Shown here piece by piece: positions 33,280-45,058 of a stretch of 64,000 nucleotides of DNA. The translations under genes and the position numbers were made by a program. The notes under the pieces are model-generated. The model did no database searches. It was not told the origin of the DNA and saw only the letters and a list, made by a program, of their open reading frames with translations. How positions within the stretch are numbered: the first letter of the stretch is position 1; each line of letters begins with the position of its first letter. Source of the stretch: Anaspis maculata (Eukaryota > Arthropoda > Insecta > Coleoptera > Scraptiidae); the NCBI GenBank assembly GCA_949128115.1, contig OX421963.1, positions 88,669,602 through 88,733,601 of the forward strand, read 5' to 3'.

Positions 33280-35156
33280 GAGTGACGGAAAAAAGAACGA
33301 AAAACAAAAGGTCGAAAACAAGACATCGAATGCATAAGGTCGAAAAAAAAAGGTCGAATTTACAATATATCGAAAGTGATGATGATCGAAATACATATGG
33401 TCGAAAATACATAATATCGAGTAACAGAATGTCGAGAGACAAAAGGTCGAACAACAAAAGGTCGAAAAACAATTGGTCGAAAAACAATTGGTCGAAAAAC
33501 AAAACGTCGAAAAGAATCATCGAGAAACAAAAAATCGAAAAGAAAAGGTCTAGAAAGAAAAACCGTGAAAATCGAAAATGAGCAATAGGTGTATGTACAA
33601 TTGTTGTAAAGACAAATGATTTGAGAGTTTGGGACGAGAGAAGAGAAGCACCGAGTCAAAAATCAACTAGCCCAAACTTATTTCTGTGAAAAAACCTAAT
33701 CAGGCCTTGAAAAAAAAAATACTGAACCTGACAAGGTCTGTGTAGTGTGTACACCGATTTATGAGTATAGGTCAATTTTGCGTCAAAAAACCGAATCAGG
33801 TCTGCAAAAAAATCACTGAACCTGACGAGGTCCATGTACACAGCTTCACGTTTCAGAGTGGATTTTGCGTCAAAAGAAAAAAACGAAACAGGTCTGCAAA
33901 AAAATTACTGAGCCTGACGAGGTCCATGCATGTGTCCAAGTTGATTTTGCGTCGAAAAATCAAATCAGGGCTTCAAAAAAAAAAAAACCTGACGAGGTCC
34001 ATGTGCACAACTTGACGTTTCAGAAATGATTTTGCGTCAAAAAACCGAATCAGGTCTGTAAAAAAATTACTGAACCTGACGAGGTTCATGCACACAGGTT
34101 TATAAGTCCAAGTTTATTTTGCGTCGAAAAACCAAATCAGGTCTTCAAAAAAAAAAACTACTAGACCTGACGAGGTCCATGTGCACAGCTTTATGTGTCC
34201 AACTTGATTTTGCGTCGAAAAACCAAATCAGGTCTTCAAAAAAAAAAAACTAAACCTGACGAGGTCCATGTGCACAACTTGACGTTTCAGAGTTGATTTT
34301 GCGTCAATAAACCAAACCAGGTCTGCCAAAAAATTACTGAACCTGACGAGGTCCATGTACACAGGTTTATAAGTCCAAATTAATTTTGCGTCGAAAAACC
34401 AAATCAGGTCTTCAAAAAAAAAAAAACTACTAGACCTGACGAGGTCCATGTGCACAGCTTTACGTTTCAGAGTGAATTTTGTGTCAAAAAACCAAATCAG
34501 GTCTTCAAAAAAAAACTACTAGGCCTGACGAGGTCCATGTGCACAGCTTTACGTTTCAGAGTGGATTTTGCGTCAAAAAACCTAATCAGGTCTGCAAAAA
34601 AATCACTCAACCTAACAAGGTCCATGCGTGCACAGGTTTATAAGTCTTAAGTTAATTTACGCTGACGCTGATCAGATTTGAAAGAATATACAGGTGTTTC
34701 GGTGGCCTTGCATAATACTTTGGGAGGTGATTTATCTCTGAAGAATAAGTCGAAAAGTGAGAGTAAAATTTTTCCTCAAGTGCTCTCTGAGGGACTCACA
34801 GCTCTTCAATCGATCCGAATTGTAATCACATTTAAAACAGGTATTTCTAGTTCGACATTGTGCTATTCGACATTTTATTATTCGATCTTTTGTTTTTCGA
34901 CCTTTTGCTTTTCGATATTTCACTTTTCGACCTTTTGGTTTTCGACCTTTTGCTTTTCGATATTTCACTTTTCGACCTTTTGGTTTTCGACCTTTTGCTT
35001 TTCAATATTTCACTTTTCGATCTTTTGATTTTCGACCATTTGTACTTTCGACAATAGTGCTTTCGATGTTTTGTGGTTTCGTTATTTTGTTTCTTGACTT
35101 TATGCATTCGATGTTTTGTTTTCGACCTTTTGTATTTCGATCTTTTTTCCGTCACC
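33280..35156. mobile_element. Foldback element with satellite core
   Basis: Flanked by an 11-bp duplication (ctccacaaatt at 33269-33279 and 35157-35167) inside the LINE linker. Termini gagtgacggaaaaaaga and its inverse near-copy. Each arm of about 300 bp is built of short repeats around aaaaggtcgaa (inverse on the right). The centre (33690-34660) is a tandem satellite. The duplication length fits Mutator-like or foldback elements. Confidence 0.9.
33690..34660. repeat. Tandem satellite, period about 90 bp, 11 copies
   Basis: The unit contains cctgacgaggtccatg, then a variable cacagctt stretch, then attttgcgtcaaaaaacc and aatcaggtctgcaaaaaaa. The motif recurs at roughly 33732, 33822, 33913, 33990, 34077, 34167, 34255, 34343, 34434, 34525 and 34612. 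Two subtypes seem to alternate, one reading ttcaaaaaaaaaa and the other ctgcaaaaaaat. Confidence 0.9.
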
Positions 35157-35237
35157 CTCCACAAATTATACAAAAAGACTGGATTTCTCACTCATATAAA
35201 ACGATTCAAAGAGTTACGAAGACAAACTAAAACTATA

Positions 35238-35421
35238 AGTTCGTCATTATTTACTATGAGTTTTTAATCTGTTATTTGTCCTATGTGAATAATTTGTCTT
35301 GTGACTGTTAGTTGTAAATATTTACATGCGTACCTAACTTTTCTGTATGCACTTGTGGACTTGTGTAAACATTTTCTTTATGTGAAACAATAATAAACAT
35401 TACATTACATTATAATCGAAA
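35238..35421 (+). mobile_element. 5'-truncated LINE 3' end
   Basis: Interrupts the jockey-like LINE between its linker and RT. It ends in aataaacattacattacatta, the same kind of tail as the LINE ending at 55265. Only 3' UTR is present. The target duplication is short and uncertain (tataa). Confidence 0.6.
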
Positions 35422-36650
35422 CTACCTATAAGGCGTATATTTTGAATGTTGAGAGTAGATTGACAAGTGAGCCAAAGTTTCTCTGGGAGTTTGTCAACAG
35501 CAAGAAGGGACAGGGTAGGATACCTGGTGTGATGTTTGGTAGGAATCGCGAATATTCGGGGCCACAGAAGATAGTGGATGGTTTTGCCGAGTACTTCAGT
35601 AGCGTCTACTCGGACTCAACAGCTTTCAATGTCGATGATGTTCCTTGCGGTATGGTTGGAGGGGTCTTCAACATGTGTGGTGTTACTGAATCGCAAATAC
35701 TTGATGCTATACGAACTTCTAAAGACAAAATGACTGCGGGGATTGATCAGATACCAAACTTTGTAGTCAGGGACTGTGCACATGTGCTGGTTGGGCCTCT
35801 CCACTTCATATTCAATTTAATATTAAGTACGTCTACATTTCTGCAAGCCTGGAAGATAACTAAAGTTTGCCCTGTACACAAGAAGGATGATAAATCAAAA
35901 TTGGAAAATTATCGGCCGATATCACTTTTGTGCAATTTCGCGAAAATATTTGAAAAAGCTCATATGCAAAAACCTCTCTTTTCATATGAAAAATATAATT
36001 TCTCCACTGCAGCATGGCTTCTTGCCCAACAGGTCGACCGTTACAAACCTAGCATCATTCACGGAATACGTGGTTGAGATCCTGGATGGTGGGGGACAGG
36101 TGGACGTCCTTTACACGGACTTTCAGAAGGCGTTTGACCGCATCGACCACGGTGTGTTGCTTGGAAAGTTGAAAATGGTTGGATTTTCGGACTCAATGAT
36201 AAAGCTGATGCACTCGTACCTTTCAAACAGGAAATCTCTTGTACAACACATGGGATACAATTCGAAGAGCTACACACCGACCTCTGGGGTAACACAGGGT
36301 TCTAACTTGGGCCCTCAATTGTTTTTGATCTTCGTGAACGATATCGTGAACGTGATAAACTGTCCATGCCTGTTGTTCGCCGATGACATGAAGATTTATA
36401 CCAGAGTTCTTCCGGTCGATGATTGTTGCTCACTTCAGCGAGACTTGAACGCGATTCATGATTGGTGCAGTACTAACAGGCTTTATCTCAATATTAGTAA
36501 GTGTAGTGCAATGACGTATACAAGAAAAAAGAGTAGAATTGAATATCACTATGAATTAGAGGGGATTAGCATTACCAGGAATTCTTCGGTTCTTGAGAGG
36601 TGTCGTTTGATACGGATGTTGTACATACCCATGCCTCAATTTTAAGAGAC
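35422..36650 (+). pseudogene. Jockey/CR1-like LINE, reverse transcriptase part
   Basis: RT blocks are readable in order: FLWEFVNSKKG, KMTAGIDQIPNFVV, KVCPVHKKDDKSKLENYRPI, ISPLQHGFLPNRSTVTNL, TDFQKAFDRIDHGVL, TSGVTQGSNLGPQLFLIFVN and the catalytic FADD (CLLFADDMKIY), then LNISKC. One frameshift lies between about 35930 and 36010 and another near 36600. The copy stops abruptly at about 36648, where LINE family 2 begins, so the thumb and C terminus are missing. It continues the endonuclease fragment at 32641 after removal of two insertions. Confidence 0.9.
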
Positions 36651-37116
36651 GACCAAAGACTGAACGAAGAAAATAGCAGGATGGATAAGGTTATAGAACG
36701 TATGGATAAGAAAATGGATATGCACCTGGAAATTAGAATGGAGAGTCAAGACAGATTAACCCGAAGAAACAGAGTCGTCATCAAGGGGAACAGTTCCCCC
36801 CGGCTGGAAGCGGAACAGACATCATCAGCCACTTCCTAAACAACGAACTGCAAGTTCGACCCGAGATAACATCAGCAAGAAAAATGAAGAATGATCTAAC
36901 ACTGGTTGAATTTGCACGTTGGGAAAATAAGCTAGCAGTGATGAAGGCTAAAAACAAACTGCGGAACACAAATATATTTATATACTGAAAACGATTTGAC
37001 AGCAAAAAAAGAAGCATACAGTGGGAATGGCGCAATATTGCATGGGAAGAAAGAAAATTGGGTGAAAATGTTAAAGTTTTACATCAAAAGCTGAAAATCA
37101 ACAAAAATTGGTTTAA
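36648..37116 (+). pseudogene. LINE family 2, copy 2A: ORF1 remnant
   Basis: Encodes a charged helical piece (MDKVIERMDKKMDMHLEIR, RLTRRNRVVIKG) and, in a shifted frame, a segment corresponding to the RRM-like region of ORF1 in copy 2B (50780-51634). The 5' end is truncated at the junction with the jockey-like LINE. ORF1 proteins of LINEs bind the element RNA. This one is frameshifted near 36790 and after. Confidence 0.7.
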
Positions 37117-37852
37117 TTGGAATATAAGAACTCATCAGTTGGAAGCAAAAAACGACCGAGAGCAGCCAGAAGAAGACCCCGCAAGAAACGAATAATACCC
37201 AAAATTGATAATAATGTTATTCGAGTGTGTTCTTGGAACTGCAGAGGATTTAATAATTTAATTGATTTAGACAGAAAAGAAATTGATCAGTTGGACCAAT
37301 TCCAAATCATAGGCCTAAGTGAGAATTTTTTAATGTCAGCATGAAATAAACCTCCTTTATTTTTCCAGAACTATTTTGTTTATTGTTCCGCGGCTACAAA
37401 AGATAAACAAAGAGGAAGAGGTAGCGGTGGATTGATAATGTTAGTTTCCAAAAATCGATGTACTGCGAATGACATTGAGTTGATCCAGGAGACTCCATTC
37501 TGGCTATTTGTTAGAATTAGAAGGCAAAAGTCGAGATCAATTTCAATTGGTTTATTTTATTTAAGGCCGGACCTCGACTCAAAGCAATGTGTACATATGG
37601 TGGAGGACTTTGTAAGGGAGACAATGATGAGATTTCCTGAGGACAACTTTATTTGACGTTGACATTAATTACAAGAGGAGGTCGAGGTTCAAAGGCTTGG
37701 TTTCAGATTCCTTGAAGCTTTAAAATGTGAATGTTAATTTTTATAAGTGATTTTTAATGTCTATGTCATTTGTACCGTTTTAAATGTAACGTAACGTAAC
37801 GTACATATTTTCAGTTCTCTGTAATTGGGCTCGACCTGTTGAGAATGAACCT

Positions 37853-37883
<31 letters not shown>

Positions 37884-38966
37884 TGGTAGGCGATTCTAAC
37901 GCAAGGGTTGGTGACTCAAATTCATTTGATGCCGAGGATGATGCGCTGATGGGGAACCTTGAATCCGTTAGAGTATCACGTGATAAGGTAACCGACCGAA
38001 GGGGTATACTGCTGGTAGAGGGAATGGAGGATCTTGGATTCATTCTGTTGAATTGGAACGCCAGATCAGAGTGTAGGTAGCAATCATAGAATGGCCGACA
38101 ACCTTGAGGAAGCCATACAAGAAGTTTCAAGTTTTCTTAATTTATTCAAAAACAAAAGAATTTACACAGTCAATAATTCAAGGTCTCAAATAAATGGTAT
38201 GATTTCGAATGCAAAACGCAAAAGAAAATGGAAAGAAAAGCATTACTATTCTGTAAGAATAACTGTTTTGATGAAGAAAGCCTGGAAAAACACTCAAAGG
38301 AAAAAAGGATAGTTAGGTGTATGATAAATAGGAAGAAACAAGCCCACTATAAGCGAGAACAAAATATCCTAAATACGTGTAACACACCTAGTCTTTTTTG
38401 GAAACTGATTGAGAGAGCTAGACAGAAGAATGTGAGGACGGTGAGGTAACGAGCGGTATTCTCCAGGGGGATCCCTTGAGCCCTCTCCTTTTCTCTTTGC
38501 TAATAAGTGAGATGGACAAATTTTTCGAAGAGCAGGAAGCTGGGGGTGTCCCTCTGGATGGGCGCACAACGGTTAGAATGCTGATGTATGCCGACGACTT
38601 GGTCGAATTTGCTGACTCACCCGTGCAACTGCAACGAAATCTCCTTTTCTTGAAAACATTTTGTGAAAATAACACACTATCAATAAATACAGATAAAACT
38701 AAGATCGTTGTTTTTGGAAACAGTCATAACAGGGGGCTCTGAGGGTCAATTTTATTACAGTGAGTCAGTCATAGAACAAGTGAATATCATAGTTATCTGG
38801 GCATAATCTTCAGTTCGGCTGGAGTTTTATCAAAAACTTTGGAGGATAGATTGCAGAAAACAAGAATAAAAATCGGCACAGTGACGCATACAATGAACAT
38901 AACGAGAATCAATAGTCTAAAGTCAATCTCCCACCTCTATAACCGAGTCTATAACTCAATAGTGTA
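37117..38966 (+). pseudogene. LINE copy 2A: endonuclease, linker, part of RT
   Basis: Endonuclease blocks: RVCSWNCRGFNNLID, IIGLSENF (with the catalytic Glu that copy 2B has lost), GSGGLIMLVSKN, then after a small insertion LVGDSNARVGD. The part holding the SDH motif is deleted near 38080. A linker (FLNLFKNKRIYTVNNSRS) follows, then a second deletion near 38450 removes RT blocks 0-4. RT resumes with ILQGDPLSPLLFSLL and the catalytic YADD (LMYADDLVEFADS), then SINTDKTK and YLGIIF. The frame is broken several times. It continues at 40450 and again at 43466. Confidence 0.85.
37655..37880 (+). mobile_element. 5'-truncated LINE insertion with (ttta)n tail
   Basis: Splits the 2A endonuclease frame exactly (DNFI before, LVGD after), with tttatt repeated at both borders. 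It carries the last codons of another LINE ORF (SRFKGLVSDSLKL, stop), a 3' UTR and a (ttta)n tail. Confidence 0.75.
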
Positions 38967-38967
38967 C

Positions 38968-40446
38968 TTGAAATAGTAAAAAAATTATCTCTTGCTTGAA
39001 GAAAGTAGTTCTCAAATGGTTTTTTGATATATGGATAGCTTATCTCCACCTGTTCAACATGTTAGAAGCATACATTCCTTGGCGCGTAATACTTAGTATA
39101 TAGGGTAAAAATTGAAAAATAAATCTTTGAAATTTTTTATTTCGGTGGAACAATCCTCGAGAAAAACAGTCTCTTATGATTCAGCGACCTTATAGTCTCC
39201 TATTGGACATGAAAAATGTACCCCTTCATAGTCGCTGGTATCCTACGTACAGGATGAAGTCAATTTTTTTTCAATGTTTTTTATCTTCATCAAATCAATC
39301 CAGACAAAAGCCAATTCCAGCTCTGTTACAAGCCTATACCTAACCTCTCATTCAAGATATAAAAATGTCACATTTCTCAAACTCCCTAAACACAACCTAC
39401 AAGGTGAAACATACTTTATTTGTTTTATTTTTTTTCTGGATAAAATTGATTAGGATAATAATCTTATCTGGTTTACTGGAAAGCTCAGAGTGTTCCGCAA
39501 GCCATATGAAAAATTTGCATTTCTAATATCACTCTGACTTGATATACAGGACGACTTATATGTTGCTTCAGCTTTTGTTGTGCAAGGAGTTGCTAAGGAA
39601 ATTGTCCTTAGCAACTCCTCGCACAACCAAAATCGCAAAAATGCTTGATGCTACAGTAGCCACTCGAGTAGCCAGTAGTTGCAGTGATTGCAGAATTGTG
39701 AATTTTTTATATAATAAATAAATAAATGTTTTTCTCCTTATCGGCTTTTTGCCATAGGAGTTTTGCCCGTTTATTCATTTCACAATTGTTTACATAGAAA
39801 AGTGCCAATTTGGACAACACAACACCCAGACTTTCCACCGGGAATCGAACCCGGGGCCTCCCGCACCGCAGGCAGTCACAGAACCGCCTGCGCCACGGGG
39901 CCGCCTAAATTTTTTATATGTTTTGCCCAATACTCTAGGCTCTCCTTTGAAGTGGGTAAGATTATCATCCGAATTAATGTGACCCAGGAAAAAAATTAAA
40001 GAAAAAGGGGTGTTTCACCCTGTATGTCATGTTTTAGCAGTTTAAGGAAAGTGACATTTTTATATCTTGAATGAGAGATTATAGGATTCTAACAGAGCCG
40101 GAATTGGTCTTTGTCCGGATTGATTTGATCAAAATAGAATGTATTGAGAAAAAATTGATTTCACCCTATACGTAGAATACCCGCAGCTATCGAGGGGTGA
40201 GTTTTTCACACGTTCATTGTGAGACCATAAGGTTGCTGAATAATGAGAGGCTGTTTTTTTCGAGAATTATTTCACCGGAATAAAAAAGTTCAAAGATTTA
40301 TTTTTTGATTTTCGACCTGTATACTAAGTATCACGCGTCACAGGGATGTGTGCTTTTAACATGTTGAACAGGTGGGGATGAGCTAACCATATAGCAAAAA
40401 ACCGTTTGAGAACTACTTTCTTCAAGCAAAAATTCTAATTCAAATA
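38968..40446. mobile_element. Palindromic element in LINE 2A, hosting a SINE
   Basis: Left arm 38968-39480 and right arm 39920-40446 are inverse copies (cttgcttgaagaaagtagtt at 38990 and its inverse near 40416). It interrupts the LINE frame between V-Y and Y-G codons with TA or TAC duplicated. No gene. The centre holds a short hairpin (agttgctaaggaaattgtcc and its inverse, 39587-39625) and a tRNA-SINE. Confidence 0.85.
39713..39907 (-). mobile_element. tRNA-derived SINE, minus strand
   Basis: On the minus strand the A box tggcgcaggcgg and B box ggttcgattcc are both present near 39890 and 39845. The tail is (attt)n-like. A 12-bp duplication (aattttttatat) flanks it at 39701-39712 and 39908-39919. 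It is of a different tRNA origin from the SINE at 2243. Confidence 0.9.
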
Positions 40447-40569
40447 TACTATGGAGGAATATGGGGCATACGATATTTGGAACAGATAGAGAGTGTACAG
40501 GATAAGTTTTTCAAAAATGTTTTTTACCTTCAGCGCTCTACTCCGGGATACGCGCTTAGAGCAAAATTT
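40447..40569 (+). pseudogene. LINE copy 2A: thumb segment
   Basis: Continues the RT of 37117-38966: YYGGIWGIRYLEQIESVQDK then FFKNVFYLQRSTPGYALRAKF, matching copy 2B (LECCEEIKSIQSGFFKKLMY). It ends in the 8-bp duplication of the next insertion. Confidence 0.85.
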
Positions 40570-40973
40570 CGAGGGGCCAACCACTCCGGTAATACCTGTA
40601 CAAAATGTTCAGAATACTTAGAGAATACTAGAGAATACTTGGAGAATACTAGGAAATACATGGAAATACCAAGAATATTCGGGAATACTCGGGAATACCT
40701 GAGAATACTCGAGAATATGCGGGAATATCATGAAATATCTAGGAATACCTATAGGAGGAAACACTTGTATCAGAAAATCTTACCAGAGATCGGGAGACGA
40801 GCCGTTTCCGATTGTTAGGGGAAAAATATTGCTGAGAGAACAACACAGTTCGAGGGTGAAGGAAACGGTGCTATGAATTTCTGGGAAAAAGCGTTAATAA
40901 AGGGAAGTGCAGACCAAATTGTCATACAATTTTAAACATTGCTTCTCCTGCATGCGTAAAATACCGTATGATC

Positions 40974-41085
40974 AAAAACTTTCCGCCTCTAGGAAGGTTG
41001 TGGCCTGGCCAAAATCAGCCTCGTTTGCCTGTCAATGACCAGACCACAGCCTGCCTAGAGGAAAAAAGTTTTTGATCATACGATA
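40974..41085. mobile_element. Small hairpin MITE
   Basis: cgtatgatcaaaaacttt with the following cctctagg block is inverted at 41055-41085 (aaagtttttgatcatacg). About 112 bp with arms near 40 bp. Confidence 0.75.
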
Positions 41086-41322
41086 GTAGTAATAATATAC
41101 GAGAATTTTTATAGAATCAACAGCTTATTTAGATCTTGTTTATCTACCCTCATGTTTACCTAATCTAAAGAATATTGTAGATTCGCTAAAAATTCTTGCG
41201 GAAATATTACCAGGTACCTCTGTGGCGAGGTTCATGGCATAATAAACAAGTGAATATCCCCTCACGTGCGTGAGTCGAAATAGCGCATATTTTTTAGGGC
41301 AGATCTGTCATTGATGAAAGTC

Positions 41323-42480
41323 AAGGTTGAAAATAAGAATGTTCCTCGGAATGTTCATTCGCGACAAGCACAATAGTGAGTTTCATGTCAATCGTTCCAC
41401 TGAATAAATAAAGAGATTTCAAGATGGCGGCCAAGATGGCGGCGGAATCATGGAGTTCAGCTTGAAAATAAGAATGACCATTCGCGACAAGGGTAAGATC
41501 CAAGTTGCATGAAAATCGTTTCACTAATAAGTGTCAATATGGCGGCCAAGTTGGCAACTGAATCATATAAAATTCAGCTTGAAAATAAGAATGATCATAC
41601 GAGGCGACGGTAAGTTTCAAATTCCATGAAAATCGTTCCACTAATAAGAAATTTCAATATGGCGGCCAAGATGGCGGCGGAATCATGAAATTCAGTGGAA
41701 CGATTTGTGAAACGATTTTCATTGAACTTGGAATTTACCCTTGTCTCGTACATAATTTCAGTCTCATTTTCAAACTGAATTTCATGATTCCGCCGCCATA
41801 TTGAAATTTCTTATAGGAACGATTTTCATGAAACTTGGAACTTACCCTTGTCTCGTATGTTCAATCTTATTTTTATCGCATTGTAGTAAGGAAATGACGC
41901 TTATATGGCCGGTTTGTCTGTCTGTCTATCTTTCCGGATGTCAGAAAATTTTCAAATTCCTGCAAATTATTGTCAATCTCATTCTATAATTTCAACTTCC
42001 ACCCGAAGGGACGTTTTGAACAAAAAATTACATAGGTTCCTGGATACTAGTTGGGACAGTTTTGTTGTGACCTCGGTTGTGACACAAACGATTTTTTTAT
42101 CCATACTCACTTAGTTATCAATGATCATTATCAAAAACCAATGATTTCCTGTGCACTTGAAATAAAGTGAACTCCTCCTCGAGGAATGAAGCTAGGAGCC
42201 TAAGAACTTTTTCCGATTAATATCTTAGGTTATCAGGGGTGGCCACTAGGCAGATTGGATTTCATGGTTGCGGCGCCGTATTGGTTGCCATATTGAAATC
42301 TCTTGTTAGTGGAACGATTTTCATGAAACTTGGAACTTACCCTTGTCTCGATCGTATGATAATTTTTACTTTCAAGCCGAGTTTCCTAATTCCGCCGCCA
42401 TCTTAGCCGTCATATTGAGTTTTTTTCATTAGTGGAACAATTGTCATGGAACGTGAAACTTCGAGAATCATCTCTCAAAA
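41323..42480. repeat. Direct then inverted array of a 120-bp unit
   Basis: Three direct units (about 41349, 41473, 41593) carry cgacaagggtaag, catgaaaatcgttccacta and atggcggccaagatggcgg. Further units at 41705-41880 and 42290-42460 are inverted. The result is a large imperfect palindrome. Confidence 0.75.
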
Positions 42481-43473
42481 CCAGTCTCAAAATTTGTTAC
42501 AACTAGTATCTAACACCCTGTATATTACAGGGTGAGTCAATAGTGAGGGATCGCAACATTACGTTTCACCCGTTCAAGATTAAAATATGATTCAAACGCC
42601 TATCCACATCGTTTTTCACTCTGCATCACTCAAAAAATATCAATTATACAGGGTGAGGTGAGTCATGGTACATACTATTCAGGTACGTATGTCAACTTTT
42701 ATTTCAAGTGGAACATCCTAAATATTCTATCACACTTCTTATTAAAAAAAAACATTTTGAAAATCGGTTATTTCAGAAATTCATAACTTCATTTATCACA
42801 ATTGCCACCCCCTGTATTTTTTGACATGATTGTATCTGTCTGTGGTCTGGCTACATTTTTTATAAGGTATGTCCTATACTTAAAATGCATATTTTTTTCA
42901 AATATCGGACATTTTTTGTGGAAAATATTTTTTTACACCCTGTACCTACTGTATCTAAAGCCAAACCTCATCAAGTCAGGAAAGTAACCCTGTCCTTTTT
43001 TCTCTTTTTTTTCCTTATTATGGTAGGTATACATTTTTTACGTTTTGATGCGGCGTTGCCAAACTGTTTTTTTTAAGATTTCAACGCATGGCTATTATTA
43101 TTATTATTCACTGAAAAAAATCTCACTACTTAGTTTTATACTTATAACGTTATTTAATAACATTATAAACTGCGAGGGTGCGTCAATTTGAAGTTTTTAG
43201 GGGTTTGACTGCGATATATTTCAATTTGGGGACATAGAAAATACGTTGGGAATACCTGAGAATACTTGGAATTTTTGGGAAATATTGGGGAATACAAGGA
43301 AATACTGGGGAATACAAGGAAATACTTGGGAATATCGAGAAATAGGAGGAATACTGAAGAATACTTGGGAAATAATAGGGAATACGTGGAAATGCAGGAA
43401 TAGGTCGGAAATACATGGTATTCTCGGAATACCTGTACAAATTTTCATGAGTGGTTGGCCCCTCGCAAAATTT

Positions 43474-44100
43474 GTTATGAAAGAATTAGGCATGCACATT
43501 ATAGAACAAGCATTACTTTTGTTAATTAAAATCTTGAAACATCGTCCTAATAGACTGACTCATATACATGACAATGAAGAGTTTAATATAGCTGGATGGC
43601 AGCTTGAACAATAGCCCCTCGAATAGCCCTAAACATAATTGGTACACTCAAATTGAGGAAATTCTTTGAAAATATGACGTAGTCTTGGATCCTTGTGACG
43701 TCACTTCAAGCGTGATTCAGTCCACACTGGATAGAATAGTCGAACGAAACGACCTAGATGATTGGAATAAATTCCTTCTTAGTACCTATTGCCCTGAGTA
43801 CAAATTTCTCACACCTGGCAATCCTTTCGACACCAGTTCTAACCAATACTTGAATGTAAATCTGCCACTACAAGTCAAAAGATCCATTGCACAGCTCAGG
43901 CTATCCAATCACAAAACTCTGAAATTATACCTGAACGGCATTATCTACACAGTGAGTTAGATCAGTTATGCACGTTCTGTAATCAGCACAGACCTGAGGA
44001 TATACCTACAGCACATTTTCAGCGCCCCCACAAGCTGCCCTCAAAGTGTAGAGATAAATGAAGAACATAAACCCGAAGACATGACGATCTAATTCTTTCG
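43474..44100 (+). pseudogene. LINE copy 2A: C-terminal part
   Basis: Matches the C-terminal region of copy 2B: ILKHRPNRLTHIHD, DLDDWNKFLLSTYCPEYKFL, QVKRSIAQLRLSNHKTLKLY, and then, in frame with a stop, a Cys-x2-Cys start (CTFCNQHRPED). Breaks include a stop near 43612 and frameshifts on both sides. It resumes exactly at the 8-bp duplication after the 2.9-kb element. Confidence 0.85.
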
Positions 44101-44479
44101 CTATATGGATAGCCGACTAAAAATGGGGAAGAATGGGCTACTGTTGGTAAGTCGCCGCCCCCAGCTCCCGCCCCCAAACAAAAAAATATTGATGATTGAA
44201 AGAATTTTCATTCGAATCTATTCCATTGACAAGTACCCCATTCTGATGAACAAATATCACAATGAGTTTCGATTGAAGAGAGCGGGCAAAGAATGGGGTT
44301 TCTCCCTAAACCAAATTCCCCTACATTCACAATATGCCTCTTTGAGAAAATGCGCTACTGAGACTCACGCACGTGAAGGCATACTGACTTGTTTTTATAT
44401 GTACAAAAACTTTTTCAATCAAAATCATCTTGCCAATGCAATCATTTTGGGAGGATCATTCATAATAGAAATAAAAAAT

Positions 44480-44612
44480 TCCCGTGATTTTCGAACGGCT
44501 TCCAGGAATCCCGGTGATTTCAGGAAGAGTTCCGGGATTTCCGGTGATTTCCGAAAGACTTCCGGGATTTCCGGTGATTTCCGAAAGAATTCCGAGAATT
44601 CCGGAATGAAAT
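44480..44612. repeat. Minisatellite, period about 33 bp
   Basis: About four units of cttccgggatttccggtgat plus ttccgaaaga. The best two units are almost identical. Confidence 0.85.
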
Positions 44613-45058
44613 ATACACTGAATTCCGGGGAAATCAACCCCTCGAAGATAATTTATTGAAAAATAAGTCAACAATTTTTTTTCTAATTTTTTGACACCCT
44701 GTAACCTGGAAACTGAAGCCCGAAAAAAAATTATAAGAAAAATTTCCTTGCATTTGGCCAAAGACAACCCTACAGTTAGAGCACTTAACCCGTAGACACC
44801 CTGTATAGTGATCCGCATGTCAAAATCTATAATAATTCGCATGTTTAACGGTGTGTGAGTGAGTTAACTACCGAAAATATTCATTCTGGAAGTAATCTTG
44901 AGGGCGGTAGGTACTAGGGTCGGTATTTTCGTATTTCTATCTCCTTATTGAGTTCCGAATAGGATAGTTCGCAAATTAACGGTGCGCAGGGCGTGTTAAT
45001 TAATCGAGAGCAAATGAACTGGACTACCTATACCATAGAAATTATAGGAAAAAACTTA

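Larger units (their letters stand above)
40570..43465. mobile_element. 2.9-kb TIR element with 8-bp duplication
   Basis: Starts cgaggggccaaccactc, ends with its inverse, and is flanked by caaaattt (40562-40569 and 43466-43473). Both subterminal regions (40605-40750 and 43235-43430) are arrays of gggaatac-like units in the same orientation. The interior holds a small hairpin (40974-41085) and a repeat block rich in atggcggc (41323-42480). No transposase was recognised. The 8-bp duplication fits hAT or P-type elements. Confidence 0.85.

Noticed and set aside
33282..33581. Lys/Arg-rich 99-codon protein
   Set aside because: It is a reading of the aaaaggtcgaa repeats in the foldback arm, mirrored in the other arm.
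33690..34660. CRISPR array
   Set aside because: Units are about 90 bp with no unique spacers, the context is eukaryotic and the array lies within a foldback element.
39830..39907. A second functional tRNA gene on the minus strand
   Set aside because: It is the head of a SINE with a 12-bp duplication.
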